From Clostridia bacterium (GTDB lineage: Bacteria > Bacillota > Clostridia > Oscillospirales > Acutalibacteraceae): 64,000 nt of DNA. Within the stretch, counting starts at the first letter, position 1; each line of letters opens with the position of its first letter. The stretch covers positions 62,001 through 126,000 of the forward strand of contig JAFQSP010000003.1 in assembly GCA_017409475.1 (NCBI GenBank). The letters run 5' to 3'. The notes below the pieces were generated by a model. The model saw nothing but the letters and a program-made list of their open reading frames with translations. It was not told the origin of the DNA and searched no databases. Position numbers and translations under genes: made by a program. Positions 41,679-51,375 of the stretch are shown here, in pieces.

Positions 41679-44129
41679 ATGAGAAGTGCTTTGGTTGCGC
41701 ATGTTGCGATTGACCGAACAGCATATCATTTTGACAAGCCATACGATTATCTTGTACCCTTTGACATGATTGATGAGGCAAAGGTCGGCTGTCGTGTACT
41801 TGTACCGTTTGGTACGGGGAACAGAAAGCGCCAGGGAATGATTTTATCGGTCGACGAAACCACCGATTTCGATAAATTAAAGCCAATAAATTCCGTACTC
41901 GATGCCGAGCCGCTTTTGTCGCAGGAAATGATAAAATTAGCGTCATGGATAAAGGAACGTACGTTTTCGACCTATTTTGATGTTTTCCATTTGATGATTC
42001 CTGCGGGAATTAATATGCATATGGTAAGTGCATATCACCTTTGTGAAATCGATGAAGAGACTCAAAATTCACTTTCGGATGACGAAAAATTAGTCGTAAA
42101 ATATCTTCGTCAGTCGGGAGCCCGTGTTGAAAAAAATCGTTTGCTTGATATCTTAGGTCTTAATTATGATAGCAACTTTTTGGACAAAATGGTCGAAAAG
42201 GGCATAATCAGCCGCTTTGACGATGCAGTGAGACGAATGGGCGATGCAACGGTAAAAATGGTTCGCCTGAATGACCAATTTGACGAAAGCTTAAAGCTTA
42301 CAAAAAAGCAACGTGACGTTGTTGAGCTTTTAAAAATCTGCGGTGCAGCATCGGTAAAAGAGATTTGCTATTTCACCGGTGTCACTAATGCGGTAATAAC
42401 CTCTCTTGCCAAAAAGGAAATTATTGAATATTTCGAAGAAGAGGTTTATCGCAATTTTCTCGATACGAATAAAAATGAGGATTTGAGTGATATCGTCCTT
42501 ACCGATGAGCAGAGCAGCGCATTTGACCGCCTTACCGAAATTTATCATTCGGGAAATGGCGGAGCATCCTTACTTTATGGAGTTACCGGAAGCGGAAAGA
42601 CAAAAGTGTTTTTACGTCTTGTTGACGAGGTAATCGCAAGCGGTAAGCAGGTTATCGTCATGGTACCCGAAATTTCACTTACTCCTCAAACACTTTCACT
42701 TTTTCATAACCGTTACGGCGGAAAGGTGGCCGTTTTTCATTCAGCTATGTCAATGGGACAGCGAATGGATGAATGGAAAAGGGTAAAGCGAGGTGAAGCT
42801 ACCGTTGCAATCGGTACAAGGTCGGCTGTTTTTGCTCCGTTTGATAATTTAGGACTTATAATCATTGACGAGGAGCAGGAGCATACTTATAAATCCGAAT
42901 CATCACCACGATTCCATGCACGTGATGTTGCGCGCTTTCGTTGTGCCGAGAATAAGGCTTTGCTTTTACTCGCATCGGCAACTCCGTCACTCGAAACATA
43001 TACTGCCGCTATTAATGGCAGGTATGAATTATGTAAACTAACAAAGCGATACGGCAATTCAACCTTGCCTGAGGTTAAAACCGTCGATATGAACGAAGAA
43101 ATTCAGTCGGGAAATAAATCAATGCTCAGCCGTGAGCTGATTGAGCAATTGCAGGAAAATATGGATGCAGGAAAGCAGTCGATACTGTTGCTTAACCGAA
43201 GAGGGCATAATACCTTTGTTTCCTGCGGTGGCTGCGGAGAGGTTGTTTCATGTCCAAATTGCAGTATTTCGCTGACCTATCATTCGGCTAATAATCGGCT
43301 TATGTGTCATTACTGCGGATATTCAAAGCCATTCGCCGAAAAATGTGAAAACTGCGGGAATGAACACGTCAGATATTCGGGAGCAGGTACCCAGCGAGTT
43401 GAGCAGGATTTGTTGATGTATCTGCCCGAAGCACGAATTTTACGTGTTGATGCCGACAGCACAATGCAAAGGTCATCGTTTGAAAGAATGCTGACCGATT
43501 TCGGTAACGGAAAATACGATATAATGCTCGGTACCCAAATGGTTGCAAAAGGGCTTGATTTCAGTAATGTTACACTTGTAGGAGTGCTTGGTGCCGACGG
43601 ACTTCTTTATTCCGACGACTATCGTTGCTATGAAAGAGCTTTTTCCCTTTTAACTCAGGTTGTCGGACGTTCGGGACGCGGAAATGATAAGGGAACAGCT
43701 CTTGTTCAAACGGTAACACCTGAAAACTCGGTCATAAATTTAGCCGCACTCCAGGATTATGAAAAGTTTTATGAGCAAGAGATTTTGACTCGTAAAATTA
43801 TGATTTATCCGCCATACTGTGAGCTTTGTGTAGTGGGCTTTGTCGGCGAGGATAAAGATAAGGTTAAGGCTTCCGCATTTTTGTTTTTTGAAAAGATAAA
43901 AACACTTAACGAATATAAATATCAGTCGGTAAAAATGATAATTCTCGGTCCGTCTGCGGCATCAATTCCGCGAGTGAACGGAAAATATCGTTACCGCATA
44001 ATTATAAAAACAAAGAATACCGCGGATTTCAGAAAGATTATTTCTACCGCACTTATTGAATTTGGACGGGACAGACGTAATAGCAAGGTAACTGTATATG
44101 CGGATATGAAGCCCGACAGTATTATGTAA
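41679..44129 (+). CDS. priA: Primosomal protein N' (replication restart helicase PriA)
   Basis: This 816-aa helicase reloads the replisome at stalled forks. The N-terminal 3'-DNA-binding domain includes FDKPYDYLVP, the P-loop is GVTGSGKTKVF, and the box II variant is IIDEEQEHTYK. The zinc-binding insertion has eight cysteines in CGGCGEVVSCPNC, CHYCGY and CENCGN, and GTQMVAKGLDFSNVTLVGVL forms the later helicase motifs. In Bacillus coaBC lies between rpoZ and priA, but it is absent here. Confidence 0.96.
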   Translation: MRSALVAHVAIDRTAYHFDKPYDYLVPFDMIDEAKVGCRVLVPFGTGNRKRQGMILSVDETTDFDKLKPINSVLDAEPLLSQEMIKLASWIKERTFSTYFDVFHLMIPAGINMHMVSAYHLCEIDEETQNSLSDDEKLVVKYLRQSGARVEKNRLLDILGLNYDSNFLDKMVEKGIISRFDDAVRRMGDATVKMVRLNDQFDESLKLTKKQRDVVELLKICGAASVKEICYFTGVTNAVITSLAKKEIIEYFEEEVYRNFLDTNKNEDLSDIVLTDEQSSAFDRLTEIYHSGNGGASLLYGVTGSGKTKVFLRLVDEVIASGKQVIVMVPEISLTPQTLSLFHNRYGGKVAVFHSAMSMGQRMDEWKRVKRGEATVAIGTRSAVFAPFDNLGLIIIDEEQEHTYKSESSPRFHARDVARFRCAENKALLLLASATPSLETYTAAINGRYELCKLTKRYGNSTLPEVKTVDMNEEIQSGNKSMLSRELIEQLQENMDAGKQSILLLNRRGHNTFVSCGGCGEVVSCPNCSISLTYHSANNRLMCHYCGYSKPFAEKCENCGNEHVRYSGAGTQRVEQDLLMYLPEARILRVDADSTMQRSSFERMLTDFGNGKYDIMLGTQMVAKGLDFSNVTLVGVLGADGLLYSDDYRCYERAFSLLTQVVGRSGRGNDKGTALVQTVTPENSVINLAALQDYEKFYEQEILTRKIMIYPPYCELCVVGFVGEDKDKVKASAFLFFEKIKTLNEYKYQSVKMIILGPSAASIPRVNGKYRYRIIIKTKNTADFRKIISTALIEFGRDRRNSKVTVYADMKPDSIM

Positions 44130-44150
44130 ACTAATTTGAGGTGAATTTTT

Positions 44151-44606
44151 GTGGCAATAAGAAATATTGTAAAAATGGGTGACCCAATGCTCAATAAGAT
44201 CAGCCGTCCTGTTGAAAAATTTGACGAAAAGCTCCATATCCTCCTTGACGATATGGCCGAAACAATGAGACTTGCTGACGGTTGCGGACTTGCTGCCGTT
44301 CAGATTGGAGTTTTGCGCCGAATTTGTATAGTTGATGCAGGAGATGGACTTGTCGAACTTATCAACCCGAAAATTATCGGTCAGTCAGGAAAGCAGGAGG
44401 AATGCGAAGGTTGTCTTTCTTGCCCGAATAATTGGGGAATTACAAGCCGTCCTATGTCGGTAATTGTTGAAGCTTATGACCGCAACGGAAATAAATTCCG
44501 TGTAAAAGGCGAGGGACTTAAAGCAAGAGCTTTTTGTCACGAAATCGACCACCTTGACGGTATATTATTTACAACAAAGGTAATACGTCCCTACGTGGAG
44601 GAATAA
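44151..44606 (+). CDS. def: Peptide deformylase
   Basis: This 151-aa metalloenzyme removes N-formyl groups from nascent proteins. The three signature motifs are DGCGLAAVQIG, EGCLSCPNNWG with the metal cysteine, and FCHEIDHLDG with the HExxH metal site. The start is GTG 44151 with TTGAGGTG upstream. It is followed by fmt after one base, pairing formylation and deformylation. Confidence 0.96.
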   Translation: MAIRNIVKMGDPMLNKISRPVEKFDEKLHILLDDMAETMRLADGCGLAAVQIGVLRRICIVDAGDGLVELINPKIIGQSGKQEECEGCLSCPNNWGITSRPMSVIVEAYDRNGNKFRVKGEGLKARAFCHEIDHLDGILFTTKVIRPYVEE

Positions 44607-44607
44607 A

Positions 44608-45537
44608 ATGAAACTTGTATTTATGGGAACGCCCGATTTTGCTGTTCCTTGTTTGAAAGCGCTTATTGATGCAGGACACGAAATTGTCGGCGTATTCACT
44701 CAGCCCGATAAACCCGTCGGCAGAAAGCAGATTTTAACCCCACCTCCCGTTAAGCAAACGGCGATCGAAAACGGGCTTACTGTTTATCAGCCGAATTCGG
44801 TTCGTACCGACGAGGCAATTTCGCTTATGCGGGATTTAGCACCCGACTGCGTTGTCGTCGTTGCGTATGGTAAGATTATTCCTGTCGAAATGCTGAAAAT
44901 AGCGCCGCTCGGATTTGTAAACGTTCACGGCTCGCTTTTACCTAAATATCGTGGCGCAGCACCTATTCAATGGGCGGTAATCGATGGCGAAGAGGTGACG
45001 GGAATTACAACAATGCAAATGGACGAAGGACTTGATACCGGCGATATGCTTGAACAGGTTTCGACCAAAATCGGTGAAAACGAAACGGCAGGAGAGCTTT
45101 TTGACCGCCTTTCTGGTATGGGCGCTGAGCTTATTGTTTCAACCCTCAAAAAGCTCGAAGAGGGAAGCATTACACCTATTAAACAGGACGATTCTAAGTC
45201 AAATTATGCTAAAATTATTTCAAAGGAAATGGCAGAAATTGATTTTAATAAATCCGCTGACGAAATTTTCAATTTAATCAGAGGGTTTAATCCGTGGCCT
45301 GTTGCTTATACTATAATTGACTCAAAGAGACTAAAGGTATTTGCCGCCGAAAAAATCGGAAAAACAAACGGCCAACCGGGCGAAGTTGTTTCTGTTGATG
45401 GCGGACTTTCGGTTGCATTTGGCGACGGAAACGGACTAAAATTTACCGATATTCAGCTTGAAGGAGCAAAGAGAATGAGCGCTTCTGATTTATTAAAGGG
45501 ACGCGCTATTGAAATCGGCACAGTTATTGGAGAATAA
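44608..45537 (+). CDS. fmt: Methionyl-tRNA formyltransferase
   Basis: This 309-aa enzyme formylates initiator Met-tRNA using 10-formyl-THF. It has FMGTPDFAVPCLKAL, the catalytic-site region NVHGSLLPKYRGAAPIQWAVIDG, and TGITTMQMDEGLDTGDML, with a C-terminal OB-like tRNA-binding domain from about residue 205. It belongs with def in the initiation-modification pair. Confidence 0.97.
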   Translation: MKLVFMGTPDFAVPCLKALIDAGHEIVGVFTQPDKPVGRKQILTPPPVKQTAIENGLTVYQPNSVRTDEAISLMRDLAPDCVVVVAYGKIIPVEMLKIAPLGFVNVHGSLLPKYRGAAPIQWAVIDGEEVTGITTMQMDEGLDTGDMLEQVSTKIGENETAGELFDRLSGMGAELIVSTLKKLEEGSITPIKQDDSKSNYAKIISKEMAEIDFNKSADEIFNLIRGFNPWPVAYTIIDSKRLKVFAAEKIGKTNGQPGEVVSVDGGLSVAFGDGNGLKFTDIQLEGAKRMSASDLLKGRAIEIGTVIGE

Positions 45538-45539
45538 TT

Positions 45540-46226
45540 ATGTTTTATTACTCGTATTCCTACTTGCTTTATATGCTACCCGGACTTGTGCTAATGCTTT
45601 ATGCACAGTTTAAGGTTAAGCATTCATTTTCAAAATACAGTCAGGTAACGAATCAACGCGGTCTTACCGGTGCTGATGCGGCGAGAGAGGTGCTTCGTCA
45701 AAACGGAGTTGACGGGGTAAGAATTGAGCACGTTTCAGGAAATCTCAGTGACCATTATGACCCGAGAACAAATGTTATTAGACTGTCTGACGATGTCTAT
45801 AACTCGACCTCGGTTGCGGCTGTTGGAGTTGCGTCTCATGAGGCGGGACACGCTGTTCAGTACGCAAAAAGTTATGGCCCAATAAAGCTTCGTGCGGCTA
45901 TTATCCCTGCTTGCAATATTGGCTCACAGCTTGGTATTCCGCTTGCATTGATTGGTGCTGTAATGGGAGTTTTAGGGCTTGTCTATGCTGGTTTGGCTCT
46001 TTTCGGCTTGGCAGTGCTGTTTCAGGTGATTACTCTCCCTGTCGAGTTTAATGCGTCAAGACGTGCTATAAATGCTATAAATTCAACCGCCTTGTTAACA
46101 AAGGAAGAAGCAAAGGGAGCAAAGGCTGTTTTATCAGCCGCAGCAATGACCTATGTTGCCGCAATGATTCAGTCTTTGCTAATGCTGCTTTATTATGTTT
46201 CACGGTTCACCGGTCGTCGTGATTGA
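45540..46226 (+). CDS. YugP-family neutral zinc metallopeptidase, membrane protein
   Basis: This 228-aa integral membrane protein has an N-terminal helix, the zinc motif HEAGHAVQYA (HExxH, about residue 101), and two or three more helices in the C-terminal half. It matches Zn_peptidase_2 (YugP), whose substrate is unknown. It is inserted between fmt and rsmB, two genes that are adjacent in Bacillus but often separated by this gene in Clostridia. Confidence 0.9.
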   Translation: MFYYSYSYLLYMLPGLVLMLYAQFKVKHSFSKYSQVTNQRGLTGADAAREVLRQNGVDGVRIEHVSGNLSDHYDPRTNVIRLSDDVYNSTSVAAVGVASHEAGHAVQYAKSYGPIKLRAAIIPACNIGSQLGIPLALIGAVMGVLGLVYAGLALFGLAVLFQVITLPVEFNASRRAINAINSTALLTKEEAKGAKAVLSAAAMTYVAAMIQSLLMLLYYVSRFTGRRD

Positions 46227-46241
46227 AAGGAATAATTGATT

Positions 46242-47522
46242 ATGCCTAATCCTCGTAAATCGGCCGTAAAAGCGCTCATAAAGGTTGAGGCGGACGGCGG
46301 ATTTTCAAATCTTGTAATAGATAACGTGATAAAACAGGACGGACTTGTCGGAGCCGATTCGGCTCTTGCTACCGCCCTGTTTTACGGCGTTCTTGATAGA
46401 AAAATTACTATCGATTACATATTGTCTAACTATTCAAAACAGCCGATAAAAAAGCTGCCGTATTATGTTGCGGCGGCTTTAAGAATCGGCGTTTTTCAGC
46501 TTTTATATATGGATAAAATTCCACCCTTTGCCGCTATTAACGAATCGGTAAATTTGGTTAAGCGGTCAAAGAATGCAAATTCATCAGGCTATGTAAACGC
46601 TGTTTTAAGAAAGGTTGACCGAGAGGGAAGAGAAATTTTACCCGATGATGATTCGGTTAAATCGATTAGCATTCGTTATTCATTCCCTGAATGGATTGTT
46701 ATTCGATTCGTTAGTCAGTTTGGCATTGAAAAGACAAAAGATATTTTTACCGAAATGTTAAAAAAATCTGACGTATATTTGCGCGTGAATAATACTAAAA
46801 TCAGCGTAGATGACCTTATTGATAAACTTCATAGCGAGGGAGTCGAAACCGAAAAAGCAGAGATTGAAAACAGTCTTAAAGTTATTTCTTCGTTGGGCGC
46901 CATTGACAGCCTTTCGTCATATAAAAATGGATATTTTCATGTTCAGGATTTATCGAGCCAAATTTGTGCCGCTTCTCTTGATTTAGGTGAAAATATGAAA
47001 GCGCTTGATATTTGCGCAGCTCCCGGTGGAAAGAGTTTTACTGCGGCTGAAATTATGAATGGTACAGGTGAGGTCGTTTCATGCGACCTTTATGAGCATA
47101 GAGTGAAACTGATTTCAAGCGGCGCAAAGCGGCTTTCACTTAATAATATAAAGACCTTAACCGCTGACGCTTTGGTTTATAATAACGAGTTGGGCGAATT
47201 TGACCGTGTTTTATGCGATGCTCCATGCTCAGGACTTGGCATAATTGGACGTAAACCCGACATAAAATTTAAAAATGAAGATGAAATAAAAGATTTACCC
47301 GAAATTCAGTATAATATTCTTAAAAATGCGGCAAAATATGTAAGACCGAATGGAAAAATTGTCTATTCAACCTGCACTGTTTTGAGGGAAGAAAACGAGG
47401 ATGTTTTTGACCGTTTTATTTCATCAAACCCTCATTTTAAAGTAATTAGTAAATTAACGATTTTGCCGAGTGAAAAGGGTGGTGACGGCTTTTTTATCGC
47501 CGTTGCCGAAAGGATAGACTAA
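46242..47522 (+). CDS. rsmB: 16S rRNA (cytosine967-C5)-methyltransferase RsmB
   Basis: The protein of about 426 aa has an N-terminal NusB-like RNA-binding domain (residues 1-140) and a C-terminal SAM methyltransferase with ALDICAAPGGKSFTAAE, DRVLCDAPCSGLGIIGRKPDIK (catalytic Cys in PCSG) and VYSTCTVLREENED. ATG 46242 follows AAAGGAA. An in-frame TTG two codons earlier is less suitable. The stop is immediately followed by the rlmN ATG. Confidence 0.95.
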   Translation: MPNPRKSAVKALIKVEADGGFSNLVIDNVIKQDGLVGADSALATALFYGVLDRKITIDYILSNYSKQPIKKLPYYVAAALRIGVFQLLYMDKIPPFAAINESVNLVKRSKNANSSGYVNAVLRKVDREGREILPDDDSVKSISIRYSFPEWIVIRFVSQFGIEKTKDIFTEMLKKSDVYLRVNNTKISVDDLIDKLHSEGVETEKAEIENSLKVISSLGAIDSLSSYKNGYFHVQDLSSQICAASLDLGENMKALDICAAPGGKSFTAAEIMNGTGEVVSCDLYEHRVKLISSGAKRLSLNNIKTLTADALVYNNELGEFDRVLCDAPCSGLGIIGRKPDIKFKNEDEIKDLPEIQYNILKNAAKYVRPNGKIVYSTCTVLREENEDVFDRFISSNPHFKVISKLTILPSEKGGDGFFIAVAERID

Positions 47523-48563
47523 ATGATTAAAAAAGATATAAAATCAATGACCTTGGTCGAAATTGAGGCTGAAATGAAGGCGCTCGGTCAACCAAAATTC
47601 AGAGCAGCTCAAATATTTGATTGGCTTCAAAAACGCTGTGTAACCTCCTTTGACGAAATGACAAATTTATCAAAGGAATTGCGCGCATTACTCGCTGACG
47701 AATACTATATTGCAAATTGCGAAATCGAGGATAGGTTTGACTCAAAGCTTGACGAAACGGTAAAGTATTTGTTTAGGCTCAATGACGGCGAATGTATCGA
47801 AAGCGTTTTGATGAAATATGAGCATGGCTGGTCGATTTGTATTTCGTCCCAGGTTGGTTGTCGAATGGGCTGTAAATTTTGCGCTTCTACGATTGGCGGA
47901 CTTGTCCGTTCATTGACCGCATCCGAAATGCTGTCACAAATTATGGCTGCTCAAAAGGATAGGGGTATCAGAATCTCGAATATCGTTATGATGGGAATTG
48001 GCGAGCCCTTTGATAATTATGATAACGTTGTAAGATTTCTGTCGCTTGTCGGCGATGAAAAGGGTCTCAATATCGGTATGCGCCACATTTCACTTTCTAC
48101 ATGCGGAAGGGTTGACGGTATTCGACGTTTTATGGAGCTTGATAGTCAGATTACCCTTTCGGTTTCGCTTCACGCGCCTAATGATAAAATAAGAAATACA
48201 ATGATGCCGATTAATAAGAAGTGGAATGTTGCCGAGCTTATAGCTTCCTGCCGAGATTATTTTAACCGTACGGGAAGAAGAATTTCATTTGAATATGCAT
48301 TAATAAAGGGTGTAAACGACAGCCGAGAATGCGCCGACGAGTTGATTAGGTTGTTAAAGGGGCTTGTTTGTCACGTAAATCTTATACCCGTGAACAAGGT
48401 TAAGGAAAATAGTTACGAAAAAAGTGATAGAGTTCGTGAATTCTGTAATTATCTTAATCAAAACGGGATGAACGCTACGGTAAGAAGAACGCTTGGCTCT
48501 GATATTTCGGCATCTTGCGGCCAGCTTCGACAAAAGCATACCCTAAATGATACAAAACTGTAA
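47523..48563 (+). CDS. rlmN: 23S rRNA/tRNA adenine-C2 methyltransferase RlmN (radical SAM)
   Basis: This 346-aa radical-SAM enzyme methylates A2503 of 23S rRNA and some tRNAs. The cluster motif is CRMGCKFCAST, with MMGIGEPFDNYDNVV, the HISLSTCGRV motif and the late catalytic-cysteine region SASCGQLR. The FeS cluster comes from the housekeeping NifS-IscU system encoded 10 kb upstream. Confidence 0.96.
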   Translation: MIKKDIKSMTLVEIEAEMKALGQPKFRAAQIFDWLQKRCVTSFDEMTNLSKELRALLADEYYIANCEIEDRFDSKLDETVKYLFRLNDGECIESVLMKYEHGWSICISSQVGCRMGCKFCASTIGGLVRSLTASEMLSQIMAAQKDRGIRISNIVMMGIGEPFDNYDNVVRFLSLVGDEKGLNIGMRHISLSTCGRVDGIRRFMELDSQITLSVSLHAPNDKIRNTMMPINKKWNVAELIASCRDYFNRTGRRISFEYALIKGVNDSRECADELIRLLKGLVCHVNLIPVNKVKENSYEKSDRVREFCNYLNQNGMNATVRRTLGSDISASCGQLRQKHTLNDTKL

Positions 48564-48564
48564 C

Positions 48565-48593
48565 TTTAAATGAAAAAGATTATATGATAAAAT
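48565..48593 (+). promoter_or_regulatory. Possible internal promoter before prpC
   Basis: An extended -10, TGA plus TAAAAT (48588-48593), with a weak TTTAAA (48565-48570) at 17 bases, in the 68-base gap between rlmN and prpC. Confidence 0.35.
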
Positions 48594-48631
48594 TGTAAAA
48601 TAAACGCAGAATAAAAGGGAGTGAGATAGGC

Positions 48632-49366
48632 ATGATTATTTCAGGCGGAAGCAATATCGGCCGCGTCAGAAGTTCTAACCAGGACTCGTTCGTTACGGAG
48701 AAAATATCCGATTCGGTCGGTTTTATTGTAGTTTGCGACGGAATGGGCGGCGCAAATGGCGGAAATATAGCAAGTGAAGTCGCAACGAATATCATAAGTG
48801 AACATATAAAATCGGCCTATCGCGAAAATATGAGCTCTAATTCAATGCGTTATTTACTCATGTCAGCAGTTATCGCGGCTAATGCCGAAATTTATGACAG
48901 AGCACAAGAGGATGATGACCTTTTAGGCATGGGAACAACAGTAGTTGCAGCAATTGTTGTTGATAAAATGGCTCATATTGTACATGTCGGAGATTCAAGA
49001 GCATATATCGTTAGCTCTAATAATATTGAACAAATTACTCGTGATCATTCGGTTATTCAGTCGATGATAGAAAATGGCGAAATCACCGAACAGGAAGCAA
49101 AAAATCATCCCAACCGAAATGTTATAACTCGTGCTCTCGGCGTTCGTGATAAGGTTGACGTTGATTATAATGAAATTGTTCTTTCAGAAGATGACATATT
49201 ACTGATTTGTACCGACGGACTTTCAAATTTCGTCGAGGATAAGAAGATTACAAAGATAATTAAAAAGCATAAAATCAGTGAATATCCCGATGTACTTATT
49301 GATACCGCAAATAATAACGGTGGCGGAGATAATATTACCGTTGTTACATTGTCGGTTAAGGAATAA
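48632..49366 (+). CDS. prpC: PP2C-family Ser/Thr phosphatase PrpC/Stp
   Basis: This 244-aa metal-dependent phosphatase opposes the kinase PrkC. PP2C motifs include RSSNQDSFV, VVCDGMGGANGG, GMGTTVVAAIV, VHVGDSRAYIV, and DNITVVTLSV at the end. It lies 11 bases before prkC, the usual conserved pair controlling wall synthesis, germination and stress responses. Confidence 0.95.
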   Translation: MIISGGSNIGRVRSSNQDSFVTEKISDSVGFIVVCDGMGGANGGNIASEVATNIISEHIKSAYRENMSSNSMRYLLMSAVIAANAEIYDRAQEDDDLLGMGTTVVAAIVVDKMAHIVHVGDSRAYIVSSNNIEQITRDHSVIQSMIENGEITEQEAKNHPNRNVITRALGVRDKVDVDYNEIVLSEDDILLICTDGLSNFVEDKKITKIIKKHKISEYPDVLIDTANNNGGGDNITVVTLSVKE

Positions 49367-49377
49367 GGAGGGTTATC

Positions 49378-51375
49378 ATGGATAGATTTTTAGGAAAACG
49401 ACTTGACGGACGATATGAGATACATGAAATTATCGGTGTCGGCGGAATGGCCGTTGTATATAAAGCCTACGATATTCAAGAGAAAAAAGTAGTTGCAGTT
49501 AAAATATTAAAGGAAGAATTCGGCTCAAACAGCGAATTTTTACGTCGTTTTCAGAATGAGTCAAAGGTTATATCTGTACTCTCTCACCCAAATATTGTAA
49601 AGGTGTTTGACGTTAGCTTTGGTGATAATTTTCAGTACATTGTAATGGAATATATCGACGGCATCACCTTAAAGGAATATATCGAAAGAAAGCAAAGTGT
49701 GCCCTGGAAGGATGCGCTTTATTTCGCAGTACAGATTTTGCGTGCTTTACAGCATTCTCACGATAAAGGCATTGTTCACCGCGACATAAAGCCGCAAAAT
49801 ATTATGCTTTTGCGTGACGGAACGATAAAGGTAACCGATTTCGGAATTGCCCGTTTTTCACGTAGCGAAGAAAGAACAATTACCGATAAGGCGATCGGTT
49901 CGGTTCATTATATCAGTCCTGAACAGGCAAAGGGAGGTCCCATTGACGAAAAGGCTGACCTTTACTCCGTAGGTGTACTTATGTACGAAATGCTTACCGG
50001 AAGATTGCCGTTTGATGGCGATAATGCCGTTTCTGTTGCTATAATGCAGCTTCAAGATGAGCCTACTCATCCGCACGAAATCGACAGCTCCATTCCTCTC
50101 GGAATTGAACAAATTACCATGCGTGCAATGAGAAAGAATCCGGAACATCGCTACCATTCGGATGCCGAAATGTTGCGTGATTTAGAGGAGTTTAAGCGAA
50201 ATCCTGATGTTGATTTCGGTTACGAAGAGGCCTGTGTCGACGTAGACGATTTTGATTCATTAAGTAATGTTGATAATTATAACAATGATTTAATAGATTC
50301 ACCTGAATATGATAACGATTATTACGACGATGATTACGAAGAGGCTGAAGAAAAGAAAAAAAGTCCTATTCTTCCAATACTTGCAGGGGTTGCAGCAGCA
50401 ATAATTATAGTTTTTGCTTGTGTTGCTGCATGGTTTGCGTTTAATACGGATGAAGTGGCCGAATTTGATTGTCCTAATTTAATTGGCCTTAATATTGACC
50501 AAGCAAAGATGAATTATCCCGGTATAATCATTATCGAAAGAGATAGGGGATATTCTGACGAATACGATTATAATGTTATCATAGACCAGGATATTAAGTC
50601 GGGAAAACCGATTAAAGAGGGAACTACTCTTTATGTTTCAATAAGTAATGGCAAAAATAAGGTTGACGTTCCCGATGTATACAACCTATATTACGAAGAA
50701 GCTAAGAAAAAAATTGAGGCGAGTGGTCTTATCCCTGTTATAAAGCAAAAGAATGCTGAAAAGATTGACCAAAACTATGTAATTTCAACCTCACCGTCAA
50801 AAGGGACTCCGGTCGATAAAGGATCCGAGGTTGTAATTTACGTTAGTCTCGGTAAAGAAATGAAATACCTTGTTGTAGAAGATGTTATTGGACTTTCCGT
50901 TGATAATGCAAAAAAACTACTCAATGGATTTACAGTCATTGAACAGTCTAAAGATTCCGAAATGAGCGCGGGAACGGTTGTTGATCAATCGGTTAAAGGT
51001 GGAGAAAAGCATGGCGTTGATCAGGAAATAATAATATATGTCAGCACCGGAAAGCCACCTGTCGAGTACGAATTCGAGGTTTCGGTTACGAAACCTGCGG
51101 ATTTAGGTACCGATACATATTCATTCCTTGTTTTATGCGGTGGAGATCTTGAAGTGCTTGAGAAGAATCCATCAACAGTAAAGGATAAAACCGAAAATGT
51201 GAAAAAGGATATATCCGAATACACCTTCAAGTTCACCACAGAAAAAAGTGAAGAAGAGGTTTATATTTACGTTGTTGTCGGAAATAAAAAAGCGCTTTAT
51301 CAGACCTTTATAATTACCGAAGGAAAGGTGTCTGAGCCCCGTGATTATGAAAATTGGGCTGACGATTTAGTATGA
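49378..51375 (+). CDS. prkC: PASTA-domain Ser/Thr protein kinase PrkC
   Basis: This 665-aa receptor-like kinase senses wall fragments. The cytoplasmic kinase domain (residues 1-270) has GVGGMAVVYKAYD, the invariant lysine in VAVKILKEE, HRDIKPQNIML and VTDFGIARFS. An acidic Asp/Tyr-rich juxtamembrane segment (280-325) precedes one membrane helix (about 331-355). Outside are three PASTA repeats (about 358-560) and a final Ig-like domain of about 100 residues. In Bacillus it responds to muropeptides during germination. The gene overlaps rsgA by 4 bases. Confidence 0.96.
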   Translation: MDRFLGKRLDGRYEIHEIIGVGGMAVVYKAYDIQEKKVVAVKILKEEFGSNSEFLRRFQNESKVISVLSHPNIVKVFDVSFGDNFQYIVMEYIDGITLKEYIERKQSVPWKDALYFAVQILRALQHSHDKGIVHRDIKPQNIMLLRDGTIKVTDFGIARFSRSEERTITDKAIGSVHYISPEQAKGGPIDEKADLYSVGVLMYEMLTGRLPFDGDNAVSVAIMQLQDEPTHPHEIDSSIPLGIEQITMRAMRKNPEHRYHSDAEMLRDLEEFKRNPDVDFGYEEACVDVDDFDSLSNVDNYNNDLIDSPEYDNDYYDDDYEEAEEKKKSPILPILAGVAAAIIIVFACVAAWFAFNTDEVAEFDCPNLIGLNIDQAKMNYPGIIIIERDRGYSDEYDYNVIIDQDIKSGKPIKEGTTLYVSISNGKNKVDVPDVYNLYYEEAKKKIEASGLIPVIKQKNAEKIDQNYVISTSPSKGTPVDKGSEVVIYVSLGKEMKYLVVEDVIGLSVDNAKKLLNGFTVIEQSKDSEMSAGTVVDQSVKGGEKHGVDQEIIIYVSTGKPPVEYEFEVSVTKPADLGTDTYSFLVLCGGDLEVLEKNPSTVKDKTENVKKDISEYTFKFTTEKSEEEVYIYVVVGNKKALYQTFIITEGKVSEPRDYENWADDLV